DNA of 64,000 nt from Verrucomicrobiaceae bacterium (GCA_024232965.1 JACKQF010000003.1:62001-126000), one strand, 5' to 3'. Positions 34,070-42,993 are shown, counted from the first letter of the stretch. Numbers and translations: made by a program. The notes: generated by a model not told the origin, from the sequence alone.

Positions 34070-34261
34070 ATGGACCCCGTCAACCGCTCTCGCCCCCGCC
34101 TGCAAAAACTCTTTGGCCGACTTCGCACCCTGGTATCTGTAGCCCCCTCTGCTGATCAGGCCGTGGGTCGATTGGGATTGGACAATCCGCGTCTTCGAGA
34201 GGTGCAACTTGAGTTCGATTTCCGCCGGACGCGACCAGCGCGGACGAGTTCGGCTTGGTGA
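34070..34261 (+). CDS. Small basic protein under a double LexA box
   Basis: A 63-residue, Arg-rich protein that I do not recognise. It begins MDPVNRSRPRLQKLFGRLRTL, has no signal peptide or membrane segment, and near its end has REVQLEFDF followed by a basic tail ending TSSAW. QLEFDF resembles the hexapeptide beta-clamp-binding motif (QLxLxL-type) of polymerases and repair proteins. Its promoter lies wholly under two LexA boxes and the spacing to ATG is very short. A strong SOS promoter directly in front supports it as a real gene. It could be a damage-induced inhibitor of replication or division; that role is inference. Confidence 0.6.
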   Translation: MDPVNRSRPRLQKLFGRLRTLVSVAPSADQAVGRLGLDNPRLREVQLEFDFRRTRPARTSSAW

Positions 34262-34634
34262 CGCAAGGTTGGGTTTGGCGACAGTGCGGTCCGGTCGGTC
34301 GACTAGTCTGTTTAGTTCTGCTTAATAACTGAGATCTCCAAACTATCGCCCAAGGTGTTGGACGCAGCAGTTCTTTGCAACTCGCGCGACAGTGGCGGAG
34401 TTTATGGTCTGGTCGAGGGCTTGCAGGATCGATCCGGAGCCTCAGATCGCCGCTTATGATCCGATATCCCAACAAACCCCGCGAAGATTCCTATAGTGAG
34501 GAAGGTCGCGAGATTCTGACATTCAGAATGACAAGAAAAACTGAGGTTTTAGCCTTTTTTTCTTTCAATTGCTCGGGAAAGTGGCTGTAATTGGTTGCAT
34601 CAGACGCTAATTTCCGGCTAACATTCAAGACTCT
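34262..34634. other. Intergenic region without recognised features
   Basis: No gene seen. It probably holds the promoter of the outer-membrane barrel gene; I cannot point to convincing -35/-10 boxes. A weak AAAAC-TGAG-GTTTT stem followed by a T run (about 34534-34563) might end the SOS transcript. Confidence 0.4.
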
Positions 34635-36554
34635 ATGAGAAATTTCTCCCGAAACTTCCTCCGCTTACTCGAAGTGGGCACATTCCTTGCTGTGATGAAC
34701 GGCACGGTTGCGCACGCTCAATATGGTGCATCGCCGTCGCAGACGAGCTTGTTTTTTGATGACCTGCGGAACCGTTCCATTCAGACGGCACCGGCAGGGG
34801 CGGGAGTGCGTGGCGGTGAGGCCGAGTATGACTATGATCGCGGTGTGTATACAGGCACCAGTGAGGATAGGGACATGGGCGAACGGATGACCTCGGCTCA
34901 GGCAAGAGCCGCACAGCGCGAGATGGGACAGCCTACAGTCCGTAGTGGCAGCGCTGCCTTCGCAGCTCGCTCTGCTGGAGACTATACAAACTATTCAGGT
35001 CAGTATTCCGCACCGAACACGTTCTTCGCTCCAACCTACGTTTCGGACCCTTATCTTCAGGGGCGGCGCAATCTTCGCCTTGGCGGGGTGAACGTTGGAT
35101 TTGGTCTCTATGGCGGCGTGGAATACAACGACAACGTGACCCGCGCTCACGAAGATCCTCAGAGCGACATCATTGGTACGCTGATGTTGAACATAGATGC
35201 CAACTATCAGGTCACCAAGAACAATCGTTTGACGCTAACGACAGCCATCGGGGTGGATCACTATTTTAACCACCCTGACCTCTCGCCATATGGCAACGAT
35301 TTGGTGCTCAATGTCTTGCCTGGGAGCGCACTGGCGTTTGATATGAAAATCGGCCCCGTTTTCGTCGTCCTCTACGACCGAGTCTCCGTTCGGCCTGCCG
35401 TGCGCAATGAGTTCGCACTCAGCTCCAACCAAATCTTCGGCGTCTTTCAAAACGACGCTGGGATGGCTGCCATGTGGGCCATCAATTCTGATCTGTCTCT
35501 GTCGATCAACTACATGCACTCCAACGCGATCGCCATGGAGGATCAATTCGCGATTTTTGACCGTAATACCGATTCAGTCCACGGTACGCTGGCCTGGAGT
35601 CCTGACCACACTTGGACACTCGGCCTTGAGGGGGGCGTCACTTTCACGACCTATCCCGAAGGATTCAACAATGACGGCACGCTGCTTAACGCCGGCCTCT
35701 TCTTCTCGACCCCTATCGGCAATTCCACCTTTCTGCGGATTGGTGCGGGTTACCAGAGCTTCAGCTTTGATGCTCCGCCTGAAATCAAGGTGTCTGAATC
35801 GGACGTGTTGGCGGCCGACAGGACGGTTACTCAATATGGTAATCTGATCGCAAACTTGACACAGCGTCGCGACGATTTGGCTCGTAGCGGTGGGGACACA
35901 ACTTCATTGGATCGCCAAATCGAAAAGGCGGTGGCTGATCAGGTGACCGCTCAGACCATCGCGGGCCAGCGCCGCACCAGTCGGGAGAACGCTCTCAACG
36001 CCAATACCCAGGACGCCAACGATTTGGACGATTATTATTACAACGTGACGGTTAGCAATCAACTCAATGCACGTGTCAGTCAGGTCCTGTCCTTCGGCCA
36101 TGAGTCCTCGCTGAACAATATCTCCAACTTCATTACGGCAGACTACGTCACATATGGTGTTGGTTATGCGGCTTGGAGAGGTGGGATTGTCTCCGCAAGT
36201 GGATACTTCGAAGATGCAAAGATGTCAGGTGGTCGTCAGGCCGAAGATCTCACTCAGTATGGTATGGATGTTTATGTGAGCCACCAGCTCAACAGCCGCA
36301 TTCGTCTGGGAGCGGGGTATCACTGGGGCCAAACGGATTCCAGCGTGCAGAACATCGAGTATTGGCGCTCTATTGATCCATCTTTGCCAAGTCGTGATTT
36401 CACTCAGCAAGCATTCAGCTTCGACATCAGCTATGCTCTGTCCCGCAAGTTTAACATTGGTCTTGGCTATCGTTATTTCATGACCGACGCAGATTCAGAT
36501 CTAAACGATTTCGATCAGTCTCGCATCATTTTTGCTGGCACTTACAATTTCTAA
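34635..36554 (+). CDS. Outer-membrane beta-barrel protein with helical insert
   Basis: A 639-residue exported protein. A signal peptide (about 1-28, ending VAHAQ) is followed by about 110 polar residues. From about residue 145 on alternating strands typical of an outer-membrane barrel appear (VGFGLYGGVEYNDNVT, YQSFSFDA), ending in YNF, a usual barrel C-terminus. Between about 395 and 470 a charged, strand-free stretch (QYGNLIANLTQRRDDLAR, then DRQIEKAVADQVTAQ) is predicted to be helical or coiled-coil and interrupts the barrel. The next gene is a Wza-type export protein, so a role in exopolysaccharide passage is possible. Such barrels resemble those encoded with PEP-CTERM/exosortase-type polysaccharide loci; no exosortase is seen here. 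Confidence 0.78.
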   Translation: MRNFSRNFLRLLEVGTFLAVMNGTVAHAQYGASPSQTSLFFDDLRNRSIQTAPAGAGVRGGEAEYDYDRGVYTGTSEDRDMGERMTSAQARAAQREMGQPTVRSGSAAFAARSAGDYTNYSGQYSAPNTFFAPTYVSDPYLQGRRNLRLGGVNVGFGLYGGVEYNDNVTRAHEDPQSDIIGTLMLNIDANYQVTKNNRLTLTTAIGVDHYFNHPDLSPYGNDLVLNVLPGSALAFDMKIGPVFVVLYDRVSVRPAVRNEFALSSNQIFGVFQNDAGMAAMWAINSDLSLSINYMHSNAIAMEDQFAIFDRNTDSVHGTLAWSPDHTWTLGLEGGVTFTTYPEGFNNDGTLLNAGLFFSTPIGNSTFLRIGAGYQSFSFDAPPEIKVSESDVLAADRTVTQYGNLIANLTQRRDDLARSGGDTTSLDRQIEKAVADQVTAQTIAGQRRTSRENALNANTQDANDLDDYYYNVTVSNQLNARVSQVLSFGHESSLNNISNFITADYVTYGVGYAAWRGGIVSASGYFEDAKMSGGRQAEDLTQYGMDVYVSHQLNSRIRLGAGYHWGQTDSSVQNIEYWRSIDPSLPSRDFTQQAFSFDISYALSRKFNIGLGYRYFMTDADSDLNDFDQSRIIFAGTYNF

Positions 36555-36589
36555 CGTGAACCGACTCTTCACTGTCTAAACGCTTAACC

Positions 36590-36622
36590 GCACTGGCTGC
36601 AAGTCGGCCAGTGCCTTTTTTT
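36590..36622 (+). terminator. Intrinsic terminator between barrel and export gene
   Basis: GCACTGGC (36590-36597), loop of nine bases, GCCAGTGC (36607-36614), then C and seven T. It lies only 12 bases before the ATG of the export gene. Confidence 0.86.
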
Positions 36623-36633
36623 CTTCACACACT

Positions 36634-37365
36634 ATGAAAGTACTCTCTCGTTGCCTAATCGTCGCTGCTCTAGCGGTAGTTGGATCGCAAGCGTTCGCGC
36701 AAGACCCCGGGTTCCGTCTGCCTCAAGATTCCCGCCAGCCTGCAGCGACTACCGTTGCTCCCGGGCCGTCTGTCATGGGGGCTGGCACCTTGAATAGCAT
36801 GGATTCGCTGGACAACAGCACCCCAATTCAGCCGATGGACCAATGTAGCTTCCGTATCGTTGAAGATCGTGGGAATGCCATTCCGATGACAGTGACCCTG
36901 AATGGCGAGATCATCGTGCCGAACGTCGGTGTGGTTCAGGCTGCAGGTCTGACCTGCCGCCAGCTGGCCATGAAGATCAAATCACAGTTGGAAGCCTCGA
37001 TCTACAAGACGGCAACCGTGATCTTGACCATCGACTACCGTCCACCATCGCGCAGCGGTGGGGGATACAATGGCACCACCATTGGTTTGCAGTTCTTCAC
37101 CGTCTATGGACAAGTCCTGCGTCAAGGTAAGTATGAGATCCCCTCAGACGAAGACATCACGATCAGCCAGGCCGTCCTTCGCGCCGGGGGCTTTGCTCAA
37201 TTTGCCAATCCCAAGAAGGTCCGTCTCGTTCGCTCGACTCCTCAGGGGCGTAAAACGATCCTAGTCAATCTCGACGACGTCATGCGTCGAGGGAATTTGG
37301 GCAAGGATGTCTATATCCGCGATGGGGACGTCATCATCATCGACGAAAAGAACGTCAATTTCTAG
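36634..37365 (+). CDS. Polysaccharide biosynthesis/export protein (Wza/OPX type)
   Basis: A 243-residue periplasmic or outer-membrane export protein. Signal peptide MKVLSRCLIVAALAVVGSQAFA without lipobox. A Poly_export domain (about 65-135; MTVTLNGEIIVPNVGVVQAAG) is followed by an SLBB-type domain (about 145-235; FTVYGQVLRQGKYEIPSDED, ISQAVLRAGGFAQFANPKKV, IRDGDVIIID). It lacks the C-terminal helix that forms the Wza pore, so it probably works with a separate outer-membrane barrel, perhaps the upstream gene. A strong terminator sits directly before it, so its expression depends on readthrough or its own unseen promoter. Confidence 0.88.
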   Translation: MKVLSRCLIVAALAVVGSQAFAQDPGFRLPQDSRQPAATTVAPGPSVMGAGTLNSMDSLDNSTPIQPMDQCSFRIVEDRGNAIPMTVTLNGEIIVPNVGVVQAAGLTCRQLAMKIKSQLEASIYKTATVILTIDYRPPSRSGGGYNGTTIGLQFFTVYGQVLRQGKYEIPSDEDITISQAVLRAGGFAQFANPKKVRLVRSTPQGRKTILVNLDDVMRRGNLGKDVYIRDGDVIIIDEKNVNF

Positions 37366-37706
37366 CCTTCGTCCTCCCCTCCAGTCTTGTTCACCGCAAT
37401 GCCGAGCAGCAGCTCGGCATTGTGCGTACAGGCCGCTGGCATGGTCTTACTGGGGTCGAGCGTCATCGCAAATCGTTGATGACGGGCCTGTTTCGTGTCT
37501 GTTGGACGGGCCTAGTTCAGTTGCAAGGGGCGCTGAGAATCATGATTTTGGTTACAGGGCAGTTGCCATTCGTTCGATTTGAATGGTGAACGCGAGTCAT
37601 TTTTCAAATGACTCAAATTTATAAAATGGCAAAAAAGGATTGCCCCTTTTGAGACTTTGTGGAATTATTTAAGGTATCCGAAACTTTAACTGATATTAGC
37701 TTGATT
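37366..37706. other. Intergenic region with a long inverted repeat
   Basis: No gene. It contains the 26-bp hairpin described at 37397-37422 and a second stem, GTCATC..GATGAC, near 37463-37484. The 120 bases before ATG 37707 are AT-rich and probably carry the promoter of the second barrel gene. Confidence 0.5.
37397..37422. repeat. Perfect 11-bp-stem hairpin
   Basis: CAATGCCGAGC, loop AGCA, GCTCGGCATTG. No T run follows, so it is not a standard intrinsic terminator, though it may stabilise the end of the export-gene mRNA. Confidence 0.7.
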
Positions 37707-38525
37707 ATGAAAAAGCATCTCTGCAACAAAATCTTGGCCGCGCTGCTGGTCACCACAGGGTTAGCTGCAGCCCAAGGCTATCCGCCGCCTCCTGGGTTTG
37801 GCACGGGGATGCCGATGGGAACGCCCGGGATGGGGCCTGCTCCGACTTTGCCTGCCGTTCCACAATATCCAGCCTATCCAGCACCTGGCATGGACATGAC
37901 CATGGGTGCGCCTGCCGCAACGCCTGGTTTTCAGCCGATGGCTGCTCCGATGGGCGGTGGTGGTATGATGGGTGGCGCGCCTGCTGGGATCGGCCCCAGC
38001 CTCTTGACCTACAATTACCTGGAAGGACAGTATCGGTACAACAATCCCAAGGGGAATGACTTGGATGGGTCCAGTGGTATTGGTTTGGCATTGAGCGCGC
38101 AACTCTTTCAGCCGCTCTATATCAAGGGTTCCTTTGACTGGAGCAGCGCGGGTGGTGGCTCCACATCCAAGAATGGTTATGATTTTTCTAGTATCAGCAT
38201 GGGAGCTGGCCTCTACATGCCGGTCACCAGCAACTTTCACTTTACTGGGGAAGTTGGTGGAACCTACGCCAAGCTCGATGCAAGCAAGGATGCTCTCAGC
38301 TTCAGCGACGGTGCGGTTTATGTTCGCCCAGGGGTTCGCTTCACCCCGATAGATATCCTGGAACTCCAGGCGGGTGTGACCGTGAATAGTGCAGACACCT
38401 TCGACAGCAAGATTATTGATGTGGCGGCATACATGCGTGTTTTTTCGCAACTGGACGTGGGTCTGGGCGCAGATTTTGGAAATGAAAGCACCTCGATTAA
38501 AGGCGGCGTTCGTTTCCGATGGTAA
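37707..38525 (+). CDS. Outer-membrane beta-barrel protein with Pro/Met/Gly-rich linker
   Basis: A 272-residue protein from ATG 37707 (MKKHLCNKI). Signal peptide to about residue 22. Residues 25-100 are rich in Pro, Gly and Met (FGTGMPMGTPGMGPAPTLP), probably a flexible linker. Residues 105-272 form an eight-stranded-type small barrel (LEGQYRYNN, YIKGSFDWSS, FHFTGEVGGTYAKLD, ending GGVRFRW), an OmpA/OmpW-like size. The C-terminal Trp fits barrel insertion. A terminator follows 35 bases later. Function unknown; it may be a structural or adhesive surface protein. Confidence 0.78.
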   Translation: MKKHLCNKILAALLVTTGLAAAQGYPPPPGFGTGMPMGTPGMGPAPTLPAVPQYPAYPAPGMDMTMGAPAATPGFQPMAAPMGGGGMMGGAPAGIGPSLLTYNYLEGQYRYNNPKGNDLDGSSGIGLALSAQLFQPLYIKGSFDWSSAGGGSTSKNGYDFSSISMGAGLYMPVTSNFHFTGEVGGTYAKLDASKDALSFSDGAVYVRPGVRFTPIDILELQAGVTVNSADTFDSKIIDVAAYMRVFSQLDVGLGADFGNESTSIKGGVRFRW

Positions 38526-38560
38526 GGCATAGTGTCAATTGTTGTTGGTGATAGCGACAG

Positions 38561-38600
38561 AGCCGGGCTGCGTATGTGTGTGCGCAGTCCGGCTTCATTT
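38561..38600 (+). terminator. Terminator of the second barrel gene
   Basis: AGCCGGGCTGCG, ten-base loop, CGCAGTCCGGCT (one G-T position in the stem), followed by tcattttgt. The T run is short, so strength is moderate. Confidence 0.65.
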
Positions 38601-38650
38601 TGTCTGGCCGTGGTCGGTCTTGTGGCGAATGAGGTGCGTGTGAGTCATCC

Positions 38651-38724
38651 TCGGTGAATGACCCACCGCGGCAGCAGGCTGCCACCGCCGCAAAGCGGCA
38701 GCAGGGCTGCGCGCAGTCCAAGGA
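38651..38724. repeat. 74-bp direct repeat, copy 1
   Basis: It starts ggtgaatgacccacc and ends gcgcgcagtccaagga. Copy 2 at 38792-38865 differs at only a few positions. Confidence 0.85.
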
Positions 38725-38745
38725 AAGGGCCTTGCTAAGGCCCTT
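38725..38745. repeat. Perfect 9-bp inverted repeat
   Basis: AAGGGCCTT, GCT, AAGGCCCTT, lying between the two direct-repeat copies. Confidence 0.75.
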
Positions 38746-38791
38746 GGCGATGGAGGTGCGTGTGCGGAAGTGGGATGAGTGTGGGTCTTCC

Positions 38792-38865
38792 TTGGTGAAT
38801 GACCCACCCCGGCAGTAGGCTGCCACCGCCGGAAAGCTGCAGCAGGGCAGCGCGCAGTCCAAGGA
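38792..38865. repeat. 74-bp direct repeat, copy 2
   Basis: It matches 38651-38724. The remaining 21 bases lead straight into the stop of the CxxCH protein gene. Confidence 0.85.
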
Positions 38866-38886
38866 GCGGAGTTCGGTGGATTTTAG

Positions 38887-41800
38887 CTACTTTTTGAAGG
38901 CTTTGTCGTTGGCGTTGCCGCCCGTCATGAGGTAGGCCAGCAGATCAAGGAGTTCGTCTTGGTTCAGAGAGTTGATGAGCCCTGGCGGCATCATGGAGAT
39001 GGAGCGGGCTCTGCGACTCTGGATGTCCGACTCGTTCACCGTGACAAGGTCGGCAGGGGAGAACGGATTGGTCATAACAAACACTTTGCCGTTCTCTTCG
39101 ACCACGATGCGTCCGATGACGATGCTACCGTCCTTTTTGACGATCTCATGGCTATCGTACTGATCGGAGATGACCTTGCTGGGATCGACGATGTTTTCGA
39201 GGAGGTCACGCATGGTGTACCGGTTCGCGACGCCGGTGATGTCTGGACCGATGCCGCCGCCGTCGCCGTTGAAGCGGTGGCAGGTCAGGCACATGACGCT
39301 GCGGAACATGGCCTCGCCATTCTTAAAGTCGCGGTCTTTGAAACCATCGGTGGTGAGGGCTAGAACATCATCGACGCTGTAGTTTTTCCCGGGTCCTTTT
39401 GGGGCGACAAAATTGGGCACGGCGACGGGCTCGCTCTTGCTGGAAATCGCATCGAGTTCGGCCAGTTCAGATTCGGGGGCGAAGTTGGCGAGGGCTTCTT
39501 TGCGGATGTTTTCAATGAACCCACGGAAGCTGTTGCCGCCTTTCCAGGTGCGAGCGCGGGGGAACCATGAAAAGAAGGATTTGCGCAGTTCTGGTGTCCA
39601 GCCAGCCCTTGCATTACGCAGCGTGTACATGAGGGCGATCTGTTGTTTGTTGGGACGGCTGGCGGCGGCGTCAAAGGCGGCGCGGGCGTAGCCTTCGTTG
39701 CGAAGCAGGACGGCGTCGCTGGCGACTGGCTCCCAGTCATCGGAGGAGGTTGCGAGCACGGCCAAGGTCTTGGAGGCAACCGTTGGCGAGTCGAGGAAGA
39801 CCAGCAACTGTGCGAGTTCGCGATTGATGAGCGGATCGGGTGAAGGGAAGGCGGGATCGAGCTTTTCAACAACGGCAGCGCACGTGTCAGGATCAGGTTT
39901 TCCAAGGCGGCTGAAGATGAGCTCCAAGGTCCGCAATGCAGCAAGACGGCGGGGCTGGGTGAGATCTGCGCCTTGCAGTCTGCCCATGGCGAGCAGCATT
40001 TGTTGCTGAAGCTCAATCTGATCGTCAGGTGTTTGGCCAACGCCTGCGGATGAGGCAATGGTGCCTTTCTCGCTCTTGACGGTGGATTCAGCAGCCTGTG
40101 GACTGGTCCCAGTGACTCGTGCCAGAGCGGCGAGGACCTCAATGAGTGCCTGGGGATGCGTTTCGGCGAGGGCGCGATCTTGCCAGAGGCTTACAGGTTG
40201 TTTTTCAATGGCGACCCGCGCGGCGAATCGCAAGTTGCGGTCACTGTGGGAAAGGTAAGGCCAGGCCATGTCGATTGCCTCAGGGCCGGTGCCGTCCACG
40301 TGGAGGGCCTCCAGCATGTCGCGCATTTTCTTTTCTTCGGTTGGTTGAGCTGGGGCGACGGGTGCGGTCGAATCGCTTCCAACATAGGTGACGCGATAGA
40401 CGCCGGACTGGGATCTGCGACCGCCGACGGCGAAGTACATCGCGCCATCGGCAGGATGGATAACGACATCGGTGAGGGGCAGGGGTTTGCCGAAGACGAA
40501 CTCTTCTTTCTCTGCCTCAAAGCTGGCACCGTGCGGGGTGAGGTGGATGGCCCACATCGTGCCGTAAGTCCAGTCGTTGACGAAGAGGGCGCGTTGGTAC
40601 TTTTCCGGGAACTTGCTGCCTTTGCCCGAGGTTACGCCTGTGGGGCTGCCTGGGCCGATATCGAGCAGGGTGGGGAGGCTGTCGTGGTAGTAGTTGGGCC
40701 ATTTGCCGGCCCCGCTGCGCCAGCCAAATTCTGCGCCACTGACGCAATGATTGATGCGGGTGGGGCGGTACCATGGGGAGCCGATGTCCCACTCCATATC
40801 GGCGTCGTAGGTGAAGAGCTCGCCACCGAGATCGAAGGCGATATCGAACTCGTTGCGGAAGCCGGAGCAGAACAGTTCAACCTTGCTGCCATCGGGATCC
40901 ATGGAGCAAATAAAGCCGCCGGGTGCCATGCGGCCGCGTGCGTGACCATTGGCGTCCCACATGCGTGGCAGCAGGTGGTCTTCCTTCCAAATCTTTGCGG
41001 GACGGCTGGCGTTGAGTTCTTCCGGTAGATCGGTGTGGTTACCGCCATTGAAGAAGATGCGCTTGCCATCCGGACTGACAGTCATGCTGTGGAGACCGTG
41101 TTCGCCACCACCTGACATGGTGACCAATCTTTCGGACTTGTCGAACTGGTCGTCGCCGGTGGTGTCGGTGAGTCGATAGAGGCCATTCGACTTGCCGTCT
41201 TCGTTGACCATGACATAGAGGCTGCCAAAGGCGGCGAGGAGACCGTGGGCTTTGCCCAATGGGGTGTTCAGTTTTTCGGGCTTCAGCGCAGCATCCGCAG
41301 CACCGATGGCAGGGACCGCCATGCGGTAGATGCTACCGTATTGATCGCAGGCAATCAGGCGTCCTTTTTCGTCCACGGTCAGTGCGACCCAGGAGCCTTG
41401 GGCTTCTTTCGGGACGTTGTAGAGTTTTTCGACCTTAAAGCCTGCGGGCACTGTGATGTCTGCCGCAGCGATCGACTCTGCGGGTTCGCTGGCCCTCTTG
41501 CCGCCCGCTTTGCCGGAGAATGCGTCTCCCCAGGGCCCCTCTCCGTACTTGGCGATCACGACGGCAGATTTCCAGGTATCGCTGCCTGTTGGGGCGGCTT
41601 CCCATTGGCCGTTGGTTTCGATGACGGACTCTTTGCCGTTCGGAAATTTGAGCGTGAGACGTGCAACCATCGCGGCGACGCCACCTTGGTTTGAGGCATT
41701 GACGAGGATCTCGTTGGTTTCCCCTGGCTTGATCACTTTGCTGACATCGGCGGTGCTCGGCAGTTGCCAATCTGGATTCTTCAGCACTTCCTGGCCGTTG

Positions 41801-42009
41801 AGAAAGGCGGTCGCACCATTGTCGCAGGTCAGTTGGAGGGTTGCGTAGTGTGTATTGTGCGGTGCCTCAAATCGGAAGCGAAAGCTGGCCTTCTCGCCAC
41901 TCTTGGATCCTTTCTGCAGCCAGATCCATTCGGGTGCGGCATGTAGGGAGGCGCTGCTGAAAGCGAAGAAGAGTGCGGAGGAGAAGATTTGGAAAAATCG
42001 GGAGCTCAT
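38887..42009 (-). CDS. PVC-type heme-binding CxxCH protein with propeller and HEAT-like repeats
   Basis: A 1040-residue exported protein. Signal peptide (to about 24), then a galactose-binding-like beta domain (25-170; WIWLQKGSKSGEKASFRFRF). A glucose/sorbosone-dehydrogenase-like propeller follows (185-565; FRNEFDIAFDLGGELFTYDA, DWTYGTMWAIHLTPHG). Helical HEAT-like repeats span about 570-880 and a C-terminal cytochrome c domain carries CLTCHRFNG and a late Met-rich segment (SISMMPPGL). This order is characteristic of PVC bacteria. It may oxidise sugars in the envelope and pass electrons to heme. It lies 57 bases after the SHD1 esterase on the same strand. Confidence 0.93.
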   Translation of the reverse strand: MSSRFFQIFSSALFFAFSSASLHAAPEWIWLQKGSKSGEKASFRFRFEAPHNTHYATLQLTCDNGATAFLNGQEVLKNPDWQLPSTADVSKVIKPGETNEILVNASNQGGVAAMVARLTLKFPNGKESVIETNGQWEAAPTGSDTWKSAVVIAKYGEGPWGDAFSGKAGGKRASEPAESIAAADITVPAGFKVEKLYNVPKEAQGSWVALTVDEKGRLIACDQYGSIYRMAVPAIGAADAALKPEKLNTPLGKAHGLLAAFGSLYVMVNEDGKSNGLYRLTDTTGDDQFDKSERLVTMSGGGEHGLHSMTVSPDGKRIFFNGGNHTDLPEELNASRPAKIWKEDHLLPRMWDANGHARGRMAPGGFICSMDPDGSKVELFCSGFRNEFDIAFDLGGELFTYDADMEWDIGSPWYRPTRINHCVSGAEFGWRSGAGKWPNYYHDSLPTLLDIGPGSPTGVTSGKGSKFPEKYQRALFVNDWTYGTMWAIHLTPHGASFEAEKEEFVFGKPLPLTDVVIHPADGAMYFAVGGRRSQSGVYRVTYVGSDSTAPVAPAQPTEEKKMRDMLEALHVDGTGPEAIDMAWPYLSHSDRNLRFAARVAIEKQPVSLWQDRALAETHPQALIEVLAALARVTGTSPQAAESTVKSEKGTIASSAGVGQTPDDQIELQQQMLLAMGRLQGADLTQPRRLAALRTLELIFSRLGKPDPDTCAAVVEKLDPAFPSPDPLINRELAQLLVFLDSPTVASKTLAVLATSSDDWEPVASDAVLLRNEGYARAAFDAAASRPNKQQIALMYTLRNARAGWTPELRKSFFSWFPRARTWKGGNSFRGFIENIRKEALANFAPESELAELDAISSKSEPVAVPNFVAPKGPGKNYSVDDVLALTTDGFKDRDFKNGEAMFRSVMCLTCHRFNGDGGGIGPDITGVANRYTMRDLLENIVDPSKVISDQYDSHEIVKKDGSIVIGRIVVEENGKVFVMTNPFSPADLVTVNESDIQSRRARSISMMPPGLINSLNQDELLDLLAYLMTGGNANDKAFKK

Positions 42010-42066
42010 AGGGAATCAACAAGTACGGGTAGATCTGGGGAACGTTTCACATTTCTGATGGTCGGC

Positions 42067-42993
42067 TTATTGCGCCCGGCGCTGCGCGAAGATCCACTCC
42101 ATCACGTCATTGTCTTTCGCGACCTTGAAGTGGAAGCCGACGTGATCTGCGCCGGGATATTCGGTGGATTTGAATTGGGAATTGAGCTCGGTGAGTTGCT
42201 TCGAGAGGGCGCGGAACTCATCGCCGCGATCTAGTTCGCCAAAGTGCAGCCAGATAGGGATCTTGGGCAAGCTCTCGACCTTGGTAGAGCCCAGCGGCCC
42301 ACCGACGGGGACGGCGGCGGCAAAGAGGTCTGGCTGCGCCGAGATCATGGCCCAGGTGCCCATGCTGCCCATGGAGTAACCGGTGATGTAAATGCGCGCC
42401 CGATCAACCGGTAGATGATCGACGAGATTGTGGATGAGGTGGGTAATGCGACGTTCGATGTCTTTAAATGCCTTGGTTCCCGCAGGTGCTTCGGGGGCAA
42501 TGACGATGCTGGGGTTCTTCCCATACACGGTTTCGCTAGCAAATGCGTTGGCACCGGGCTCGCGTTTTTCGAGGTTGGATCCGGTGTTGCTTGCGCCGTG
42601 CAGATAGATGCAGAGCGGGTATTCCTTGTCTGCCTTCAGCGATTTGGCTGCGAAAAAGTGGTATTTGAGGCCATCTTCAGTCTCCATCTTTTCCCAGTCG
42701 CCGGTGAGATGCTCTGCATACGGCCCGGTCTTGAGACCCGCGCGGCGTTGTTCTTCGACGGTTGCGCGTTGGGCGCTGTCTTTGATGAAGGTCTGGTCAG
42801 CATTAGAAAGCTTGTCCAGCGTAAGGTCAAAAGTCTGGCCGTTGCGGAGGCGCAGAGTGACGCTGGTCGCGGAGCTTTGCTTCATTTGTGCCTCTAGGGT
42901 CCTGCCGTCAGATGAGGTCCAGGTGCGAAAGGTCTCATCAGCTTGAAGGGGCAAGCAGAGGACCGAGCAGAAAGCAAGAGTGGCAAGGCGCAT
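42067..42993 (-). CDS. SHD1-domain secreted esterase/hydrolase
   Basis: A 308-residue exported protein. Signal peptide MRLATLAFCSVLCLPLQA, then an SHD1-like domain (about 22-75; FRTWTSSDGRTLEAQMKQ, LTLDKLSNADQTFI), common in PVC bacteria. An alpha/beta-hydrolase of the PHB-depolymerase/feruloyl-esterase type follows: IYLHGASNTGSN, nucleophile S207 in GYSMGSMGTW, acid near GELDRGDEF and His in GADHVGFHF. ATG 42993 starts the signal peptide; upstream codons to 43227 run into the moeA 3' end and were not used. Its gene is 46 bases after moeA and precedes the CxxCH gene. Confidence 0.88.
   Translation of the reverse strand: MRLATLAFCSVLCLPLQADETFRTWTSSDGRTLEAQMKQSSATSVTLRLRNGQTFDLTLDKLSNADQTFIKDSAQRATVEEQRRAGLKTGPYAEHLTGDWEKMETEDGLKYHFFAAKSLKADKEYPLCIYLHGASNTGSNLEKREPGANAFASETVYGKNPSIVIAPEAPAGTKAFKDIERRITHLIHNLVDHLPVDRARIYITGYSMGSMGTWAMISAQPDLFAAAVPVGGPLGSTKVESLPKIPIWLHFGELDRGDEFRALSKQLTELNSQFKSTEYPGADHVGFHFKVAKDNDVMEWIFAQRRAQ

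Larger units (their letters stand above)
38526..38886. other. Intergenic region made of a duplicated block
   Basis: No gene. After the terminator (38561-38600) come two copies of a 74-bp block with an inverted repeat between them (see the entries inside this span). Confidence 0.7.

Noticed and set aside
34080..34475. Minus-strand 131-residue frame across the SOS gene
   Set aside because: No promoter or motif, and the LexA boxes and promoter point to the plus-strand gene.
34534..34563. Intrinsic terminator after the small SOS gene
   Set aside because: The stem is only AAAAC/GTTTT with A-T pairs and is separated from the T run by four bases; too weak to call.
34570..34600. Sigma-54 promoter (TGGC..TTGCA) before the barrel gene
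   Set aside because: The distance between the GG and GC elements is two bases too long for sigma-54.
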